In this document: positions 33,398 to 46,320 of the stretch, piece after piece
How the letters are laid out: the number at the start of each line of letters is the position of its first letter
Position numbering within the stretch: position 1 is the first letter of the stretch
Assembly (NCBI RefSeq): GCF_918797505.1
Contig: NC_092793.1
Location: 92,206,411 to 92,270,410, forward strand
Origin: Bemisia tabaci
Lineage: Eukaryota > Arthropoda > Insecta > Hemiptera > Aleyrodidae
Direction: 5' to 3'
Length of the DNA stretch: 64,000 bases
Program-made: the position numbers and the translations under genes
Notes under the pieces: model-generated
What the model was told of the DNA's origin: nothing
Databases searched by the model: none
Seen by the model: the letters and a program-made list of their open reading frames with translations, nothing else

Positions 33398-34564
33398 ATC
33401 CAACAATGGACCAGTAGACAAGGCACAAATTTCAGCATTCTGATACACGTTTCATAACCAAAATTTCACGTAGAACACGATGCGCACAACGAAAATCACC
33501 GAAATCAACTCGTTATGAAGATATTTAATGATTCTTGATGCGTAAATTCAAACCACGCGCTCATTATAACTCAATGCTCTACGTGATTCACATCGCGCTA
33601 AACTTTATCATGACAGTCTCTGCGATATAAAAATCTGGCAACCTTAATCTTGACGCTTTAGCTCAGCTATTGCAAGTTGCTTATAGTTTGAACAGCACAT
33701 GGTGGGAAATGAACATTGCTTGATTGAGAAGCTTGCTGAAACCGTAGTAGTGCACGATTTGACTCGCGTAGAGCGTTGAGTTTCTTGTGAGCGGGCAGTT
33801 CAAACTCCTCGTAACCAATGTGAAATATAAACGTCAATATCTTTGTTAGGAGTTGATTTCGGTAATTTTCGTTGCGCGAATCGTGTTCTACGTGAAAATC
33901 TGATCAAGAAACATGTATTGGAATGCTTAAATTCGTACCTTGTCTATTGGTCCATTTCCGGATTCTGTGGAACGGCCGATTTCGGCCCGAATCGCAACCC
34001 CTCCTTTTTCACGAAAATAGTCGTCAAAGTTCATACATTTTTTATATCTCTCACCTTTAACTTTGGAATAGGTATGGTGGATTTTTGACTGTTTGGCACT
34101 GTTGCAGGACGAGTTCTTTAAGGTTTTAAATTTTAAATAGACAATTTCTACATTTTTATTGAACCCCTGAATTTCAGGTGGAGCATCCCCCATTTCTCCC
34201 CAAGGGAGGTTAGTGGAGCTCTGAGACCATGAAATTTGGATTTCCGGGGATCGATTTCTTTCCACCAGTCAGCAATCCCTTTTTACCTAAATATCCGATA
34301 AAGAAGCCTGGAACAGATGGTCTTAGGCACTCTGCACAAGAACACAATTCCGAAGAAAATTGACAATAATGTAAAAATTTCCCTATTTGAGTAAACAGTT
34401 TCTGCTCCATTAAATCTGTCCTTGAGTTGTGTGAAAGCATCGGGCTGCATTTATGCAAAAAAAACATTATTATTTACTCCCATGATATACCTCTTAACCT
34501 CAATTGATTTTTCATTAAATGTAGGAGGAAACTTATCAGTAAGAGGATTTTTACATCCGCAAAC
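33398..34564. other. Upstream region of ANKRD39
   Basis: No other gene is supported. TTAAATGTAG at about 34514-34523 could be an acceptor for a 5'UTR exon, since the reading frame is closed by a stop just upstream of the ANKRD39 ATG. Confidence 0.3.
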
Positions 34565-37500
34565 ATGATGCCTGAACATCGCTGCTGTAATCACAATGAG
34601 GTTTCAAATTCAGTTTGTCAGACTCTGGATGAAATGGACTTTGAACGAGGCATCTGGTCTGCTGGTAACTAATTTTCATTTTAGCATTGTCGTGTTCATA
34701 GTCAAATCGATACGCCTAGCCCTATGGAACGCCGTTTGTACGAAAACCTACCTTCAGGGTGGAGGGGGGAGGGCGATTTTCGCTGGGAGAGAAACGAATT
34801 CAGATTGTGAATTTATCGATCATTTGGAGGTGAAATGCAGAAAATAAGAAATCCTTCCCTCCGCCCTACGTTCGATATCGCGACTGCTTGGTGCGGAGAA
34901 GGATCTTGCTGCCGGAGATTTGCTTTCGACATATCAATTGAGTGGCGGGGAGAAACATTTCTAGGTGTAAAACCATTTTTGTGCGGCGAGAGCCGTTTCG
35001 GAAGCCTCTATATCTGCGATGACTGTTGAGCTCTCAATTGTTGGAGCGGAAAAATTAAACTGTTGCCAAATTCACCATTGAACTGTTGATGAATTGTTGC
35101 CTTTGGACTGAGGGTAAGAACTGGAGGCTTTAAGTACATGTTTCTTCATCAGAATTTTGCGTAAGATTCAATGGTAAAAACGGGAATTCATGAAGTCAAC
35201 TGAAGTATGTGTGCAATTCCTGAGTGAATACCTCCTTGTACTGATGCAAAGTTTCTCAGATCCGTCCTAAGAGATCGTTTAAATGCAAAACCACCTTAGG
35301 GCTACGCAATACCTGTACCAAGCGTATTTGTGTTTGTCCCTTACAAAAGTCAGATACAAACAAACACTGATAATGAACATTGAATAAGAAGGCAGGCATG
35401 GATTCAGCCACTATAGTCCCTAATATACTTCTAAACTGCTAATTAGTAGAACCATAAGACACATCTCAGATGTGTAATCACTTGGTTCGGGCCACCGAGT
35501 CAGAGGAACCTTGAACAAAATAAAAACATATCACAGAAGTTTGAGGGGTCAAAAAGCTGTTATACTAAAAAATGGTAAACTTCAAACGCTTGAATGAATT
35601 CAGGACCTTATACTTTCGATAAAGAAGCTGCAAAACATTTAATTTGAGGCGAAAATGAAAGGAGTATGGTCAAGATAAGAATGTCAAGGTAAATCACAGT
35701 GAGCCAGTAGACTGTTGCTCCAGGTTGTAAATTACGATGAAAATGATTGTCAAATGCTTTATTGAAGTCGAAAATGGATTAAAGTAAATGAAATTTCAAA
35801 GATTTCAGATTGCTTGGATCAAAGAATAATAGCTACCAGAAAGGTAACTGACAGATCCTCCTGTAAGATCGCGTAAGTATAGTCACTTTTTCGAAGCGGA
35901 CTTTGCTCTATTTCCCCGCGAAATTTAAAACCGCAGAGAGACGTAGGGTGAGAGTGGCCGGACTTACCTCTATTTCCCCGCGAAACTTGAAACGGTAAGC
36001 TGAGCGGGGGTTGCGGGGATTTCAAGAATCGGAGCAAAGATGGCCGACTACTGCCCTTCTGGTAGCTTTTATTCTATGCTTGGATCCTTCCTGTTATCAA
36101 TCTTCGTTTGTTTACGACCCCGACCTCTACGTTGGGTGTCTCCGACGGCTGATGCTCAGTCGGCCGCCGCCAGGCGCGCTGCGGATGTGACGTCATTTTT
36201 CTTCAATAGCGAGCGGGATTTTCCAAAATGCGCGTTCTATTTACGCCAATTTCTCGCTTATGAGATGACCTCACGAATGCCCGTTTATACCATTGAATCT
36301 TACGCAAAATTTTGATGGAGAAACATGTACTTAGAGCCTCCAGTTCTTACCCTCAGCCCAGAGGCTCATTGCCAATTGAATTCGGCAACAGTTCCATTTT
36401 TCCCCTCCAACAATTGAGACCTCAACAGTCATTGCAGATATAGAGGCTTCCGAAATGGCTCTCGCCGCGCAAAAATGGTTTTACACCTAGAAATGTTTCT
36501 CCACGCCACTCAATCGATATATCGAAAGCAGTTCTCTCGCGACAAGATCCTTCTCCGCACCGAGCAGTCGCGATATCGAACGTATGGCAGAGGGAAGGAT
36601 TTTTTATTATTTTCTTCATTTCACCTCCAGATAATCGATGTAAACGTATTCATGATCAGTAACGGTGAAATTTTTATCGGGAGAGTGGAGCCTCGCTGAA
36701 AATCCTTCTCCACTCCCGGAATAGTTGCTCCTTCCCTGAAAAAGTCTCTCCTCGCCTTAAAAAGTTTCTCCACCCCTGAAAAAGTTTCACCGCCCCTCGG
36801 GAATTCGTTTCTCTCCCAACGAAAATCGCTCTCCCCCGAGAGATATCAACTCTCCCCCCTGAAGATAGGTTTTTGTACAAACGGCGTATCATACTAGCCC
36901 TATTTAGGCCAACAACAGGTTTTGAGATTAGGAAAAAAAGTTACCTTGGAAAAATGTCGTCGGCCTCATTTCAAGATGAGACATTTTTTCGGCATTTTCG
37001 CAACCTTTAGAGCCCGCCTGCGGCTGAACGCTCCTGTTTCAGACAGGTCATCAATGTGTTTTGAGATCAAAAAGGCAATTTACTTCAGAAAAATGCTGTC
37101 GGCCTCATTTCGGGATGAGACATTTTCAAGGACAGCCCCACTACAACAGAACGCCCCAGCTCCAATTAGAGCGGTCCGGTCTGTCAATTTTAAAAAATGT
37201 GTCCATTTTGAAGTGGGACACCAAAATGACAGCGACCTCCTAGACTATCAGGACGGTACTTCGATTGCTAATTGAACATTTATTTATTTTGTTTAGCATT
37301 GGATGGCGACATCAATAGAGTGAGAAAGCTTCTTCAGAAAGGTATATCAATCGATGGATTGGACTCGGGGGGCTATACAGCATTGCATTACGCTGCTCGC
37401 GCTGGGCATTTGTCCGTCTGTGAGTTGCTGATTGATGCTGGCGCTGCTATCGATTCCCAGACCAGAGCTGGCCGTGCAACACCTCTGCATAGAGCTGTAT

Positions 37501-40500
37501 CAGCTGGTAAGGCAAAATCACCTCCATTCTGATCCGAAAAACTTTTGCAAAAAAATCACAATCAAAAAATCAAAATGAGAAGTTCTGAAGAAAAACAACC
37601 TTTTCTTTAAAATAACTCCCTAAGAAAATAGATCAGGGATGATTTGAAAGTCGTTCTCAACTGTGTGATGAAGTTTGAAGGTCTGGCATCGAGAAATAAG
37701 GCCCGACTGCGACTCCCCTGATTGATTCGCGCAGCTCATGCGATCCCACTTACGGACGTTGGAAATCCCCTCCCTCGACCCTCGCCTATCGACCGTCGTA
37801 CTCACCTTCCTCACCCCGTCCATCGAGCATCTCACAAATGATTTTATTAGAATAAAAGAGGATTAACAAAAAAGTATCTTTGTTTAGGTTCCTTTGTTTA
37901 GGTTCCCTCAGAGGCAAGAAAAGTATGTATCTTGACTCCCATTCATCACTTTAAAAACCTTAAATATTTTAACTATTTTGTTTACGTATTAAATTTTTAT
38001 TGCTAATTAAACGTTTATTTATTAAAAGACTTCTTACTTTATCATTTTTCATTTTAATTTAAATCAAGTAAAGTAACAAATTAAACCTTCAATGAAATAA
38101 TATTTAAATACAATAATTAAATAAAACTAATAATAATAATTAATAATATTTAATAATTAATTGATTAAATCACTAAAATTTAATAATTAAATATTTTTGT
38201 GAACTCTCGTATCAATCACAGTTCAAATACGTAAACAAAAGAGTTAAAATATTTAAGGTTTTCAAAGTGATGAATGGGAGTCAAGAGACATACTTTTCTT
38301 GCCTCTGAGAAGGTACAAAAAATGATCTAAACAAAAAACGTTTTACGGGATCTTATTCTGCCATGAAAAGAGTCTCTGAAAATTAAAGGGTCAAATTTTT
38401 GCGTGGGTGCCAAGTCACTGAAAAACATCGTGAAAAATCGCTGAAAAGTCGCTAAAAATCGTGTTTTTCTGGCTTGGTGAGGGCTCCGTGGAGGTACAAA
38501 AACATCCTCCAGCAAAATAATTAGTATATTCTCTTATTCTACTATAAATAGAGTATACGAAAATTGAAAGCTCGATTTTTTACAGGCTTGCCAAGTCGTG
38601 CAAAAAACTAGCGAAAATCGATGTGATTTCGGCCAAATCGAGCAATTCGGCCTAACTGAGCTCGCAAACGGGGGAAAAACCGCCCGAATTCGGAAAACTA
38701 ATATTTTCCCTCAATCATCTATACAGGGTTATCCAAAAGTCACTGACCACCCCTGTAACTTTTTTCCAAATGTAGATAGAAGTTTGAAACTTTGGGAATG
38801 TTCCGCGGTCTAAGGTAGCAACTTTTTGGTCCCCCCCAAAATTTTGGGGGGCGGGGGCTAACTTTTTTTTTCAAATGGCAACCTCCCCTTTGTGATACCT
38901 CATTCGAAAGATAATAAAAAAGAAAATTTTTGGCTCAAATCGCAGGTCAAAATGTTCATTTTTGACAAAATGGCGGCCGGTCAAATTTCAAAATGGCGGA
39001 AATTTGGCATCTCCGTTGTTTATTTACGGATTAGTGTGAAACTCGGAATCCTAGGGTTTTTTGAGATGAGAAAAACGATTCTGGCATTGGTTTTTCAGAA
39101 AAGTCAGTCCTTTTCAAAATGGCGGCCTAGAGCGAGAAGTGGATATTTAGGCTGCATATCGTTGGATTTGCAGGAAACTTGGTTTCTGGGGGTATTTCGG
39201 CACGAGAAGAACGAATCTTTCATTGGATATCTGAAATTTTGACAAATTCGAAAATGGCGGCGGAAAAATGGCGAGAAATCAGTTTTACGGCTGTTTACCG
39301 ATGGATTTGCATGAAATTCGATGTCCTGGCGGTTTTTGGCTGGATTAAAAGGAATCATTCATTATATTCTTGAAATAGTAAATAATTTCATGCTAGTGCA
39401 TCGGTAAAGAGCCGTAAAACTGATTTCCTGCAATTTTTCCGCCGCCATTTTGGAATTTGTCAAAATTTCAGATATTCAATGAAAGATTCGTTCTTCTCGC
39501 GCCGAAATACCCCCAGAAACCAAGTTTCCTGCAAATCTAACGATATGCAGCCTAAATATCCACTTCCCGCTCGAGGCCGCCATTTTGACCGCCGCCATTT
39601 TGAAAAGTACTGACTTTTCTAAAAACCCAATGCCAGAATCGTTTTTCTCATCTCGAAAAACGCTAGGATTCCGAGTTTTACACCAATCCGTCAATAAACA
39701 ACGGAGATGCCAAATTTCCGCCATTTTGAACTTTGACCGGCCGCCATTTTATCAAAAATGAACATTTTGACTTGCGGTTTGAGCCAAAAATTTTCTTTTT
39801 TTATTATCTTTCGAATGAGGTATCACAAAGGGGGGGGGGGGTTGGCTTTTAAAAAAAAAAGTTAGCCCCCGCCCCCCTGAGGGGGGAGGGGCCACCCCCC
39901 AAAATTTTGGGGGGACCAACAAGTTGCTACCTTAGACCGAGGAACATTCCCAATGTTTCAAACTTCTATCTCAATTTGGAAAAAAGTTACAGGGGTGGTC
40001 AGTGACTTTTGGATAACCCAGTATGAATAGTTCGTAAGAACCGAAAATTGACTTTTTGCGTGGTTGCCAAGTCACCTAAAAAAATCGATAAAATCCTTGA
40101 AATATACGAGGCGTATTCGGCCGCAATCGCGCTTTTAGCATTTTTAAGGGCATGTGGGGGGCACCAAAAATATGTCGATCTAAAAACTAATCAGCATAAC
40201 TTAAATGACTACTAGAAGTGAGTTGATACTCCAAAAATCAGGGCCCTAGCCAATCTTTATCATGCTTAAACAGTGCGATGGAATCGGCAAAAATAGCTTG
40301 AATTACGTGATTTTTTGACTTAAATTGCAAAAGCGGCACCCCAAGAAATTTTTTTTTTTTTTTTCGAGGAACGCTTTGGCTTACTCTAGTTTGATGCCTA
40401 GGCGCAGTTTTTCCCCCCTATACATTTTTTAAATTCGAAAGTCGATGCTTTTTGACTCGCCCAAATCCCCCCCTCCCCGGTCCCCGAAAAGGGTTCAATC

Positions 40501-41264
40501 CTAAAGAACAAATACTTTCACCACATTAATGGATGTGTCTAATCTCGGAGAGTATATCAACCCAAAAATCTCAAAATTGAAAAAAAATGGACGTATAGGT
40601 TTTTGCAAGACTTGATTCAATCATTACATCAATTGTTAGGTTTTCCTCAATTATCACAAACATACATACTTTCAGTGTCGCCTATAAATTAGATAATCTT
40701 TTGTAACCAAGCGCTAAATTTTGTTTACAAAAAGGAGCCCTCCTCAATACAGCTAGCGTTTGTGCTGTAGCAGTTTAGGCAGTTTGCTGGCAGCACTAAT
40801 ATACTGGGTTCAATCCTCGTTGGTGACAGGTTCTCAAGAACTCAGAAAAATCTATCATCATGATTGAATGGCCATGCCTCTCCAATACTTAGTCGTCTAT
40901 CCCCTGAGGCGATAGGGTGGTGGAGGGATTTTGCCATTCGGTTCTAATCAGCCTATACCGTTTATAATGCATATGTGAAATGAATCTGTATTCATTCTAA
41001 CCTTTTTTTATCATAACTGAGGTTCTTTTTATCAATCAAGAGATAATTGAATCAAACTACTCAAAGTATCATCAGTTTTTCTGACAGTAGAAACCTTCTT
41101 TCTCATGGATTTTTTTTTGCCTTTAAGGAAAAGAGGATGTAGTGATGCTGCTGCTAAAACATGGTGCAAATCCAGGTATCAAAGATGCAGATGGCAATAC
41201 CTGTTTTGAACGTGCTGTTAATTGTGGAAATGAAAGAATTATCCAGACCTTTCGGCAATCTTGA
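34565..41264 (+). CDS. ANKRD39: Ankyrin repeat domain-containing protein 39, three exons, complete
   Basis: Exons are 34565-34664, 37297-37506 and 41128-41264, all with GT-AG borders and phase-1 joins, giving 148 residues. The N-terminus has CCNH, then QTLDEMDFERGIWSAALDGD, which closely matches the signature start of vertebrate ANKRD39. Ankyrin units follow: GYTALHYAARAGHLSVCELL (about residues 60-80), TPLHRAVSAGKEDVVMLLLK (about 92-112) and a partial last unit DADGNTCFERAVNCGNERII. The protein ends FRQS, about 35 residues shorter than the human protein (183), so the last repeat is shortened. Ankyrin repeats bind other proteins; no precise molecular role is established here. Two ATGs in tandem begin the frame, with an in-frame stop upstream. 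A second donor-like GTAAGT sits 9 nt after the stop, so alternative 3' splicing is possible. Introns of 2.6 and 3.6 kb contain foldbacks. Confidence 0.88.
34725..36890. repeat. Foldback element in ANKRD39 intron 1
   Basis: GCCGTTTGTA at 34731 pairs with TACAAACGGC ending at 36885. Pairing resumes through GGGCGATTTTCG, TTCGATATCGCGACTGCT, AGAAACATTTCTAGGTGTAA and TCTTACCCTCAG-type blocks to about 35200/36240. The arms are about 480 bp with gaps; the right arm has extra CTCTCCC-rich bases (36690-36850). The central part has a duplicated CTCTATTTCCCCGCGAAA at about 35909 and 35969. Confidence 0.65.
36917..37200. repeat. 139-bp tandem duplication, diverged
   Basis: Two units share GTTTTGAGAT, GGAAAAATG or AGAAAAATGCTG, TCGGCCTCATTTC and GATGAGACATTTT at 36917 and 37056. 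It lies just upstream of ANKRD39 exon 2, inside intron 1. The open frame across it is not considered coding. Confidence 0.55.
37901..38314. repeat. Foldback in ANKRD39 intron 2, AT-rich loop
   Basis: CCCTCAGAGGCAAGAAAAGT at about 37904 faces ACTTTTCTTGCCTCTGAG ending at about 38310, and GACTCCCATTCATCACTTT faces AAAGTGATGAATGGGAGTC. The loop is TAATAATTAA-rich. Confidence 0.7.
38726..40019. repeat. Long foldback with AAAATGGCGG units in ANKRD39 intron 2
   Basis: GGGTTATCCAAAAGTCACTG at 38726 pairs with its complement ending at 40019. The arms of about 600 bp are highly alike and the loop is at about 39330-39410. Each arm is made of about three diverged 140-150 bp units starting AAAATGGCGG and containing GGATTTGCA..GAAACTTGG. 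It is transcribed as part of the ANKRD39 pre-mRNA if that gene is expressed. Confidence 0.75.
40020..41127. other. Rest of ANKRD39 intron 2, with a possible SINE
   Basis: No exon was found. A pol III B-box-like GGTTCAATCCT (40807-40817) with TAGCAGTTTAGG (40768-40779) 28 nt upstream looks like a weak tRNA-derived SINE head on the plus strand; the A box has a mismatch. Confidence 0.3.
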
Positions 41265-44160
41265 AATCCCTTGTAAGTTATCACTGAAACCTTTCGTATT
41301 CAGAACATACCAGAAAAGTTTGATTTAACAAGTTTCGCAATACACTGCAATTTTTTGAGGTCCCTGTTTTTTTTTCCGGAAAGACAAAGTTAAATTCCTC
41401 ACGATTTAAGTACCCAATTTTCTCTTTAGTCTGTTGGCAGAATTGTAGCTCAAAATACCATTTTTTAATCAGCTAGGATGCTGTCTGGCTGTCAGAAGTA
41501 TCCATCAATTGTCTCCTTATTCTTAGTAGCCTCTTTTGCCACTAATATGAACCTGCCAAAAGGATGAACCAAAAAACTATCATTTCAATTAAAACGAACA
41601 GACAAAGAAAAATAGTCATAGTTTAATGCGATTTGAGAGAAATGCAAGATATGCTATTGTAAGTTGTGAATTAGCAAAATAATGCTGACAAAGGTGTGGA
41701 TGGTATCATTTATCTGAATCTCTAATTTTAATGAATCAGCTTTTATCTTGATCATTTTCATCACCTTAGTGACTCAAGTTATTTAGGAAGGTTCGACAGA
41801 TGAGAATAACTGTGCTTGTAAAAAAAAAAAATAATAAAAATCCAGGATTCAAAGATATTCCTCCTGACCATATCCTTACTATCCTCTCATCTCTATTGTA
41901 ATGAAGTGTGGCTGAGGGGAAGTTTGTCATCTGGGTTGAGCATTTCTGTTCACGAGCAAGGAAATTTGGTTTAGTTTGACTTTTTTTTTCACTCAGGTGT
42001 TTAGAAAAAAAAGGTTGATAACTGAGGAAAAAACAAAAATGGCAAATTCAGGTGTCAAGCTTTCACTATTCCTGAGTTTTGCTGTTCAACATAACATGCC
42101 AAGTTCTTTAGAAGACAGAATTTTCGAAGAATCTACCTTCTCATTTCCCGTCATCAGGGTGTCTACTTGTCCGGAAATTCTAGAAATAGCACCGAATGAT
42201 GATCCAAAAGCATTGTAAAAGTGGGAATTTTGCAGAAAAGCCCGGTCTTTTTCACTTCTTACCAAGTGTATCTTTTTAGAATCTGAGAAAGTATGCAATT
42301 CCTTGTAAATTTTTTCTTATTGCAGTATTTTCCTGCTAGAATTCGATTGTGCAGCCAGTGTATCCTCGCTACCAATGAGCTTCGAGTTTTGAGGCCACGC
42401 CATTTTTGTTGCTATTCGTGTAGGAATATCGGAATTTTGTGATTTTCTTCATTTAAAGGTACTGATAAAGTGCAGAAATTTCCTGTCAAGGAGGTTCTGA
42501 ATTTCTTAGGAAATTACTGAAAAGCTCTGTAAAAGTACGTAGTTTCGGTTGTTACCCTGGTCATGATTTCTTGATTTTTAAGATTATTCAATGATTCTCA
42601 ATCAGCTTTTACTATATTCACAATCAAGGATAATTCTATGCTGATAAACTGTAACTCTGGAAATTGAATGAATCATAACAGCCCTTTATACAGCTTTGTA
42701 CTCACAGCGAGTATTTTTATGAATATTGTATCATTTTCAAATTAAACGCAAAAGTTTAATCACTCTATAGCTGGGAAATCACTCGTAGTTCTGATTACAT
42801 GAATTAGCTAGATAAAGGAAACGTAAAGAAAAGTGAAATTGGAGGTAATAGAACTTGGAGGTTCAATTTGTTCCTTAGAGTCACGCAAGTTAAGATATAG
42901 TGCAGTGAAAGGTCATTTTAAATATCCCTGAACTTAAAGTACTCAATAAAAAAAATTGCGTCAATGTGAACACCTGTCTCAAAAATCAATGAAAACCTAC
43001 TGTTTCGGACAGAACAGGGCAAAGAGGAGGAAAAATGAACAAGATCACACTTGATTTGCGTTGATGTCTTATTTGAACAATTTCTGTTTAGATCTGCGAA
43101 ATTCTGGCCCACGAAGTAATCATGGTCAATTTTGTTAGTGCGCAAGAAAATATCTCAAATGTTCCTAAATTTGTATTCTCAATATATTACTGGAAAATTA
43201 GTTTAGTTACCGGAAAATTCAAAAATCATTTCGGTTCCCATTTGTAATCTTCTATCATATTTTTGTTTTTATCAAAACGTCAAGTGTCTGTATAACCATT
43301 TATTCCTCTTTTTGATGAGAAACCAAAATATTAAATATACAAAAATTGTTCTGTAATCACAAGCTTTTTCATATTCTTTACCCTATATCTATCTCTCAAT
43401 AACAAGCACAAACAAAAGCAGGCAAAGGAGTGGACCTTCATGTAGCACTAAGCACTTATGTAACAAACTGATCCCATGTGAGCACATGTTCACCAGAACC
43501 ACATGTGTGGAGCTAAGTGGGCCGGGCCAATATCATAGGGCAAAATGAGATCGTCAATTTTTTCCTAAAATAATATTATTTTTCATGATTGCTCTATTCA
43601 TAAGTCTTTTTGAACCATGGAAGAAAATTGTTGTGACGGTATTCCAGAATTTTTCCCTTTACGAGCTGGTCTCTGAAGTCTGCATCTCAAGGGGTAGATC
43701 ACGCTGCTAATCTACATGGGTGCATTACCTCTCCTGTAACAATTTTGAAATTCAAATAAGGGGCGGGAAAGGGATTTTGCGTAATTACAGTATTCTACGC
43801 TGATTCTTTCTGAAATTCACTTACTCACATAGTTATTTTAATTTTAGATTATCTTTGGATGCTACGTGTCCATCATGAACCTATTAATCTCATTTTCCAG
43901 ATGAGCCCTCTCTATTTCTATTGGAATACGGAGAAGCTCAACAGGTTTGAACCTGCTGCCCACGCGTGGAAGTGACGCGGTCGCAAGCAGAAGTATCAGA
44001 GGAGCATTTAGGTACGGTTTTTTTAAAAGTAATTAAAGTAATTGTCAGTCGGACAATTTTAGAAAATTCGGATCTAGTAAGGGTTTTGAATGTTTACAAA
44101 CCAATTCCGCGACATGACGTTTGTTTGTTTTTTCAAATCATTGACAAATGATGTAGCAAC
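41265..44160. other. ANKRD39 3' flank and intergenic DNA
   Basis: The first AATAAA on the plus strand seen after the ANKRD39 stop is at about 41833, so the 3'UTR may be near 570 nt. Beyond that, only AT-rich sequence with no supported exon or repeat. Confidence 0.3.
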
Positions 44161-44275
44161 TTAAGTCCTCGTTAAGTCGTTAAGCCGGTCGAGATACTAA
44201 GTTTGTGTTAAAGTGATATTTTGTTATTTCTGTGTGGTTAATAATGACTGTCCAGTTTCAGAAACTAAGGAAAGC

Positions 44276-44285
44276 ATGAATCTCG
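44276..44285 (+). CDS. Possible first coding exon (ATG plus 7 nt) with strong donor
   Basis: AAGC ATG AATCTCG is followed at once by GTAAGTAAC, a near-consensus donor, as in genes whose first exon holds only a few codons. No downstream exon could be tied to it in the satellite-rich DNA that follows, so support is weak. Confidence 0.2.
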
Positions 44286-44940
44286 GTAAGTAACTCTTAG
44301 TGCACTCATTTTAGATTCTTAGCCATTTTCTCTAGGATCATTTTCCGCTCTAGTTTAAGTATCCGATCGACTTACCTATGGAAGTTTTCACATCAAGGAC
44401 AATGAAAAACTGCATTAAATCAAAAGGAACTATGTAGCCTGCAACTCATATGCACATTACTTAAATTTAATTTTTTGCACGGTTCTTTTGGCATAGATTC
44501 GTTCGGTTGATCGCAATATGTTGAACTTCTAATTTCTAAGACGGCTTAGTTTGCTTGGAGTATATTGTTACGCCAAGAAAGTGGACACAAAGCATCGGGT
44601 TATATTTATGGGCAACGTGTGGTGGAGGTCATAGATGAGGGAGGACTGCTACCAGTGGTTGGCAACTACTCCGATTTTTCTTCCACGAAACGCTTGAAAA
44701 CAGTTTTTCATTGGCTCAGATTTGATTAGTTGAAAAAAGCACGTTTCAATGTGAGAATTTTGTGAGACACGGAACTCCATGGTGACTCCTTATTGGGTTT
44801 CCGTGGTGTCTACATGGGATTCCATGGTGGCAGCAGGAGATTACGTGGTGGCTACATGGAATTCCAAGGGAGGGTCACGGAATAGCAAAGGACATGCATT
44901 GGAATGCCGTGAAACATTTGAGACCACCACAAGAATAAAC

Positions 44941-46320
44941 ATGGTTAGGTTAAGTTAGGTTAGGCTGTTAGAGTAGGTAGTAAGTTTTTTTTCACATACA
45001 TTTCGGATACTTTGAGTTTCTGGATGACCATGATCCTGCCTTCACTAACCCAACTCCAGATATTCAAATTACTTATATCCCAGAAATGAGTCTATTCACC
45101 TAATCACAGGTAATTCAATTACGAACAAACTAAAAATGAGTCTATTTCCATTATTAAATATTTTTACTCTTCCATTGGGTCTTTAATAATTTTCAGTTTT
45201 TCATAATTCCAAAATTTTGCGAAAATTTCCAACAATCGCATCTTTTCTCTAATTTTATTTTTAGTCCGAACTAATTTCTCCGGAAAGTATTAATTCCACA
45301 TCAGTTTTTCCGAACACAAAAGAATATTTATTTTCATCTTTCCATTCATATCGTGTCTCAAATATTTTCGACGCTTTAAAATACCAATCTTTTCCAATAA
45401 ATATTATTTAAACTCTTATTTTCTGAACTCTTCAATTCAGATCAGCATCTTATACACTTCAAGGAAGACACACAGACCACACCCTGTGCGGTTCACAAAT
45501 CTATATTCGTCGGGGAGTACAAACCTCTTCAACAACTGAGTAACCTCTCCCAATCAAGGTTTAACCTCTGCCGATGGGCGCTTAACCTCGAGTTAGGTTA
45601 GGTTAGGTTAGGCTGTTAGCTAGAGTGATTAGTTATTTTTCATTTATATTTAGGATACCTTCAGTTTTTTCTTTACCTGGCCGACGTCATCAATAACCTC
45701 CACTTTTTCAACTAACCATTATGCTACATAATTTCCAATTCAATAGCAAATTTCCCTTCCTTCCCAATGTTCTGCATTAAATTTAATTTTAATTCCTGTT
45801 GAAGAAACCAGAATTTTTCATAATTTCTTCAAATAAAAGTAAATTTCATTTCATTATCTTTAATTTTTTGGAAATTTGATTCAAGTTCATTTTTCAAAAT
45901 GAAAAAAACATTATCTTCCTCTTACAGTTCCAGTGGTGTATTCACTAATTCCAAGTTTTTTTTAATAAATATCAATTTTTCGAATGAAAGTCTATTTCAA
46001 TTCATAATTTTTACTTATCTTTTTAATGTTTATGTCTTCCTTTTTTTCTTTCTCTATGAAAATACATTTCGTCGATTCCTCTCCAACAAAAACACACACA
46101 CCACATCCTGTCCGATTCACACATCTCTGTGATTGTCAAGGGAGTATAAACCCCTGCAACAACTAAGTAACCTCTCCCAATCAGGGTTTAACCTCTGCCG
46201 ATGGGCGCTTAACCTCTGTCAATGGGCGCTTAACCTCTGCCAATGGGCGCTCAACCTCTGCCTATGGGCGCTTAACCTCTGCCGATGGGCGCTTAACGTC
46301 GAGTTGGTTAGGTTAGGTTA
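44941..46320 (+). repeat. Tandem ~0.63-kb units with TTAGG blocks
   Basis: Blocks of GGTTAGGTTAGG followed by CTGTTAG occur at 44943-44970 and 45593-45620, and GTTAGGTTAGGTTAG recurs at 46304-46319. Between them are matching stretches: CACACAGACCACACCCTGTG (about 45470) and ACACACACCACATCCTGTCC (about 46090), then AACCTCTCCCAATCA. So one unit of about 620-650 bp is present in two diverged copies. The TTAGG strand here is the plus strand, opposite to the CCTAA array at 57065. Confidence 0.6.
46187..46296. repeat. 21-bp minisatellite, five units
   Basis: TTAACCTCTGCCGATGGGCG C is repeated five times with one- or two-base changes. A single copy occurs at the corresponding place of the previous large unit (about 45560-45590), so the array expanded in one copy only. 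Confidence 0.8.

Noticed and set aside
36922..37275. 117-codon frame just before ANKRD39 exon 2
   Set aside because: Made of a diverged 139-bp tandem duplication inside the intron; ends before the exon acceptor.
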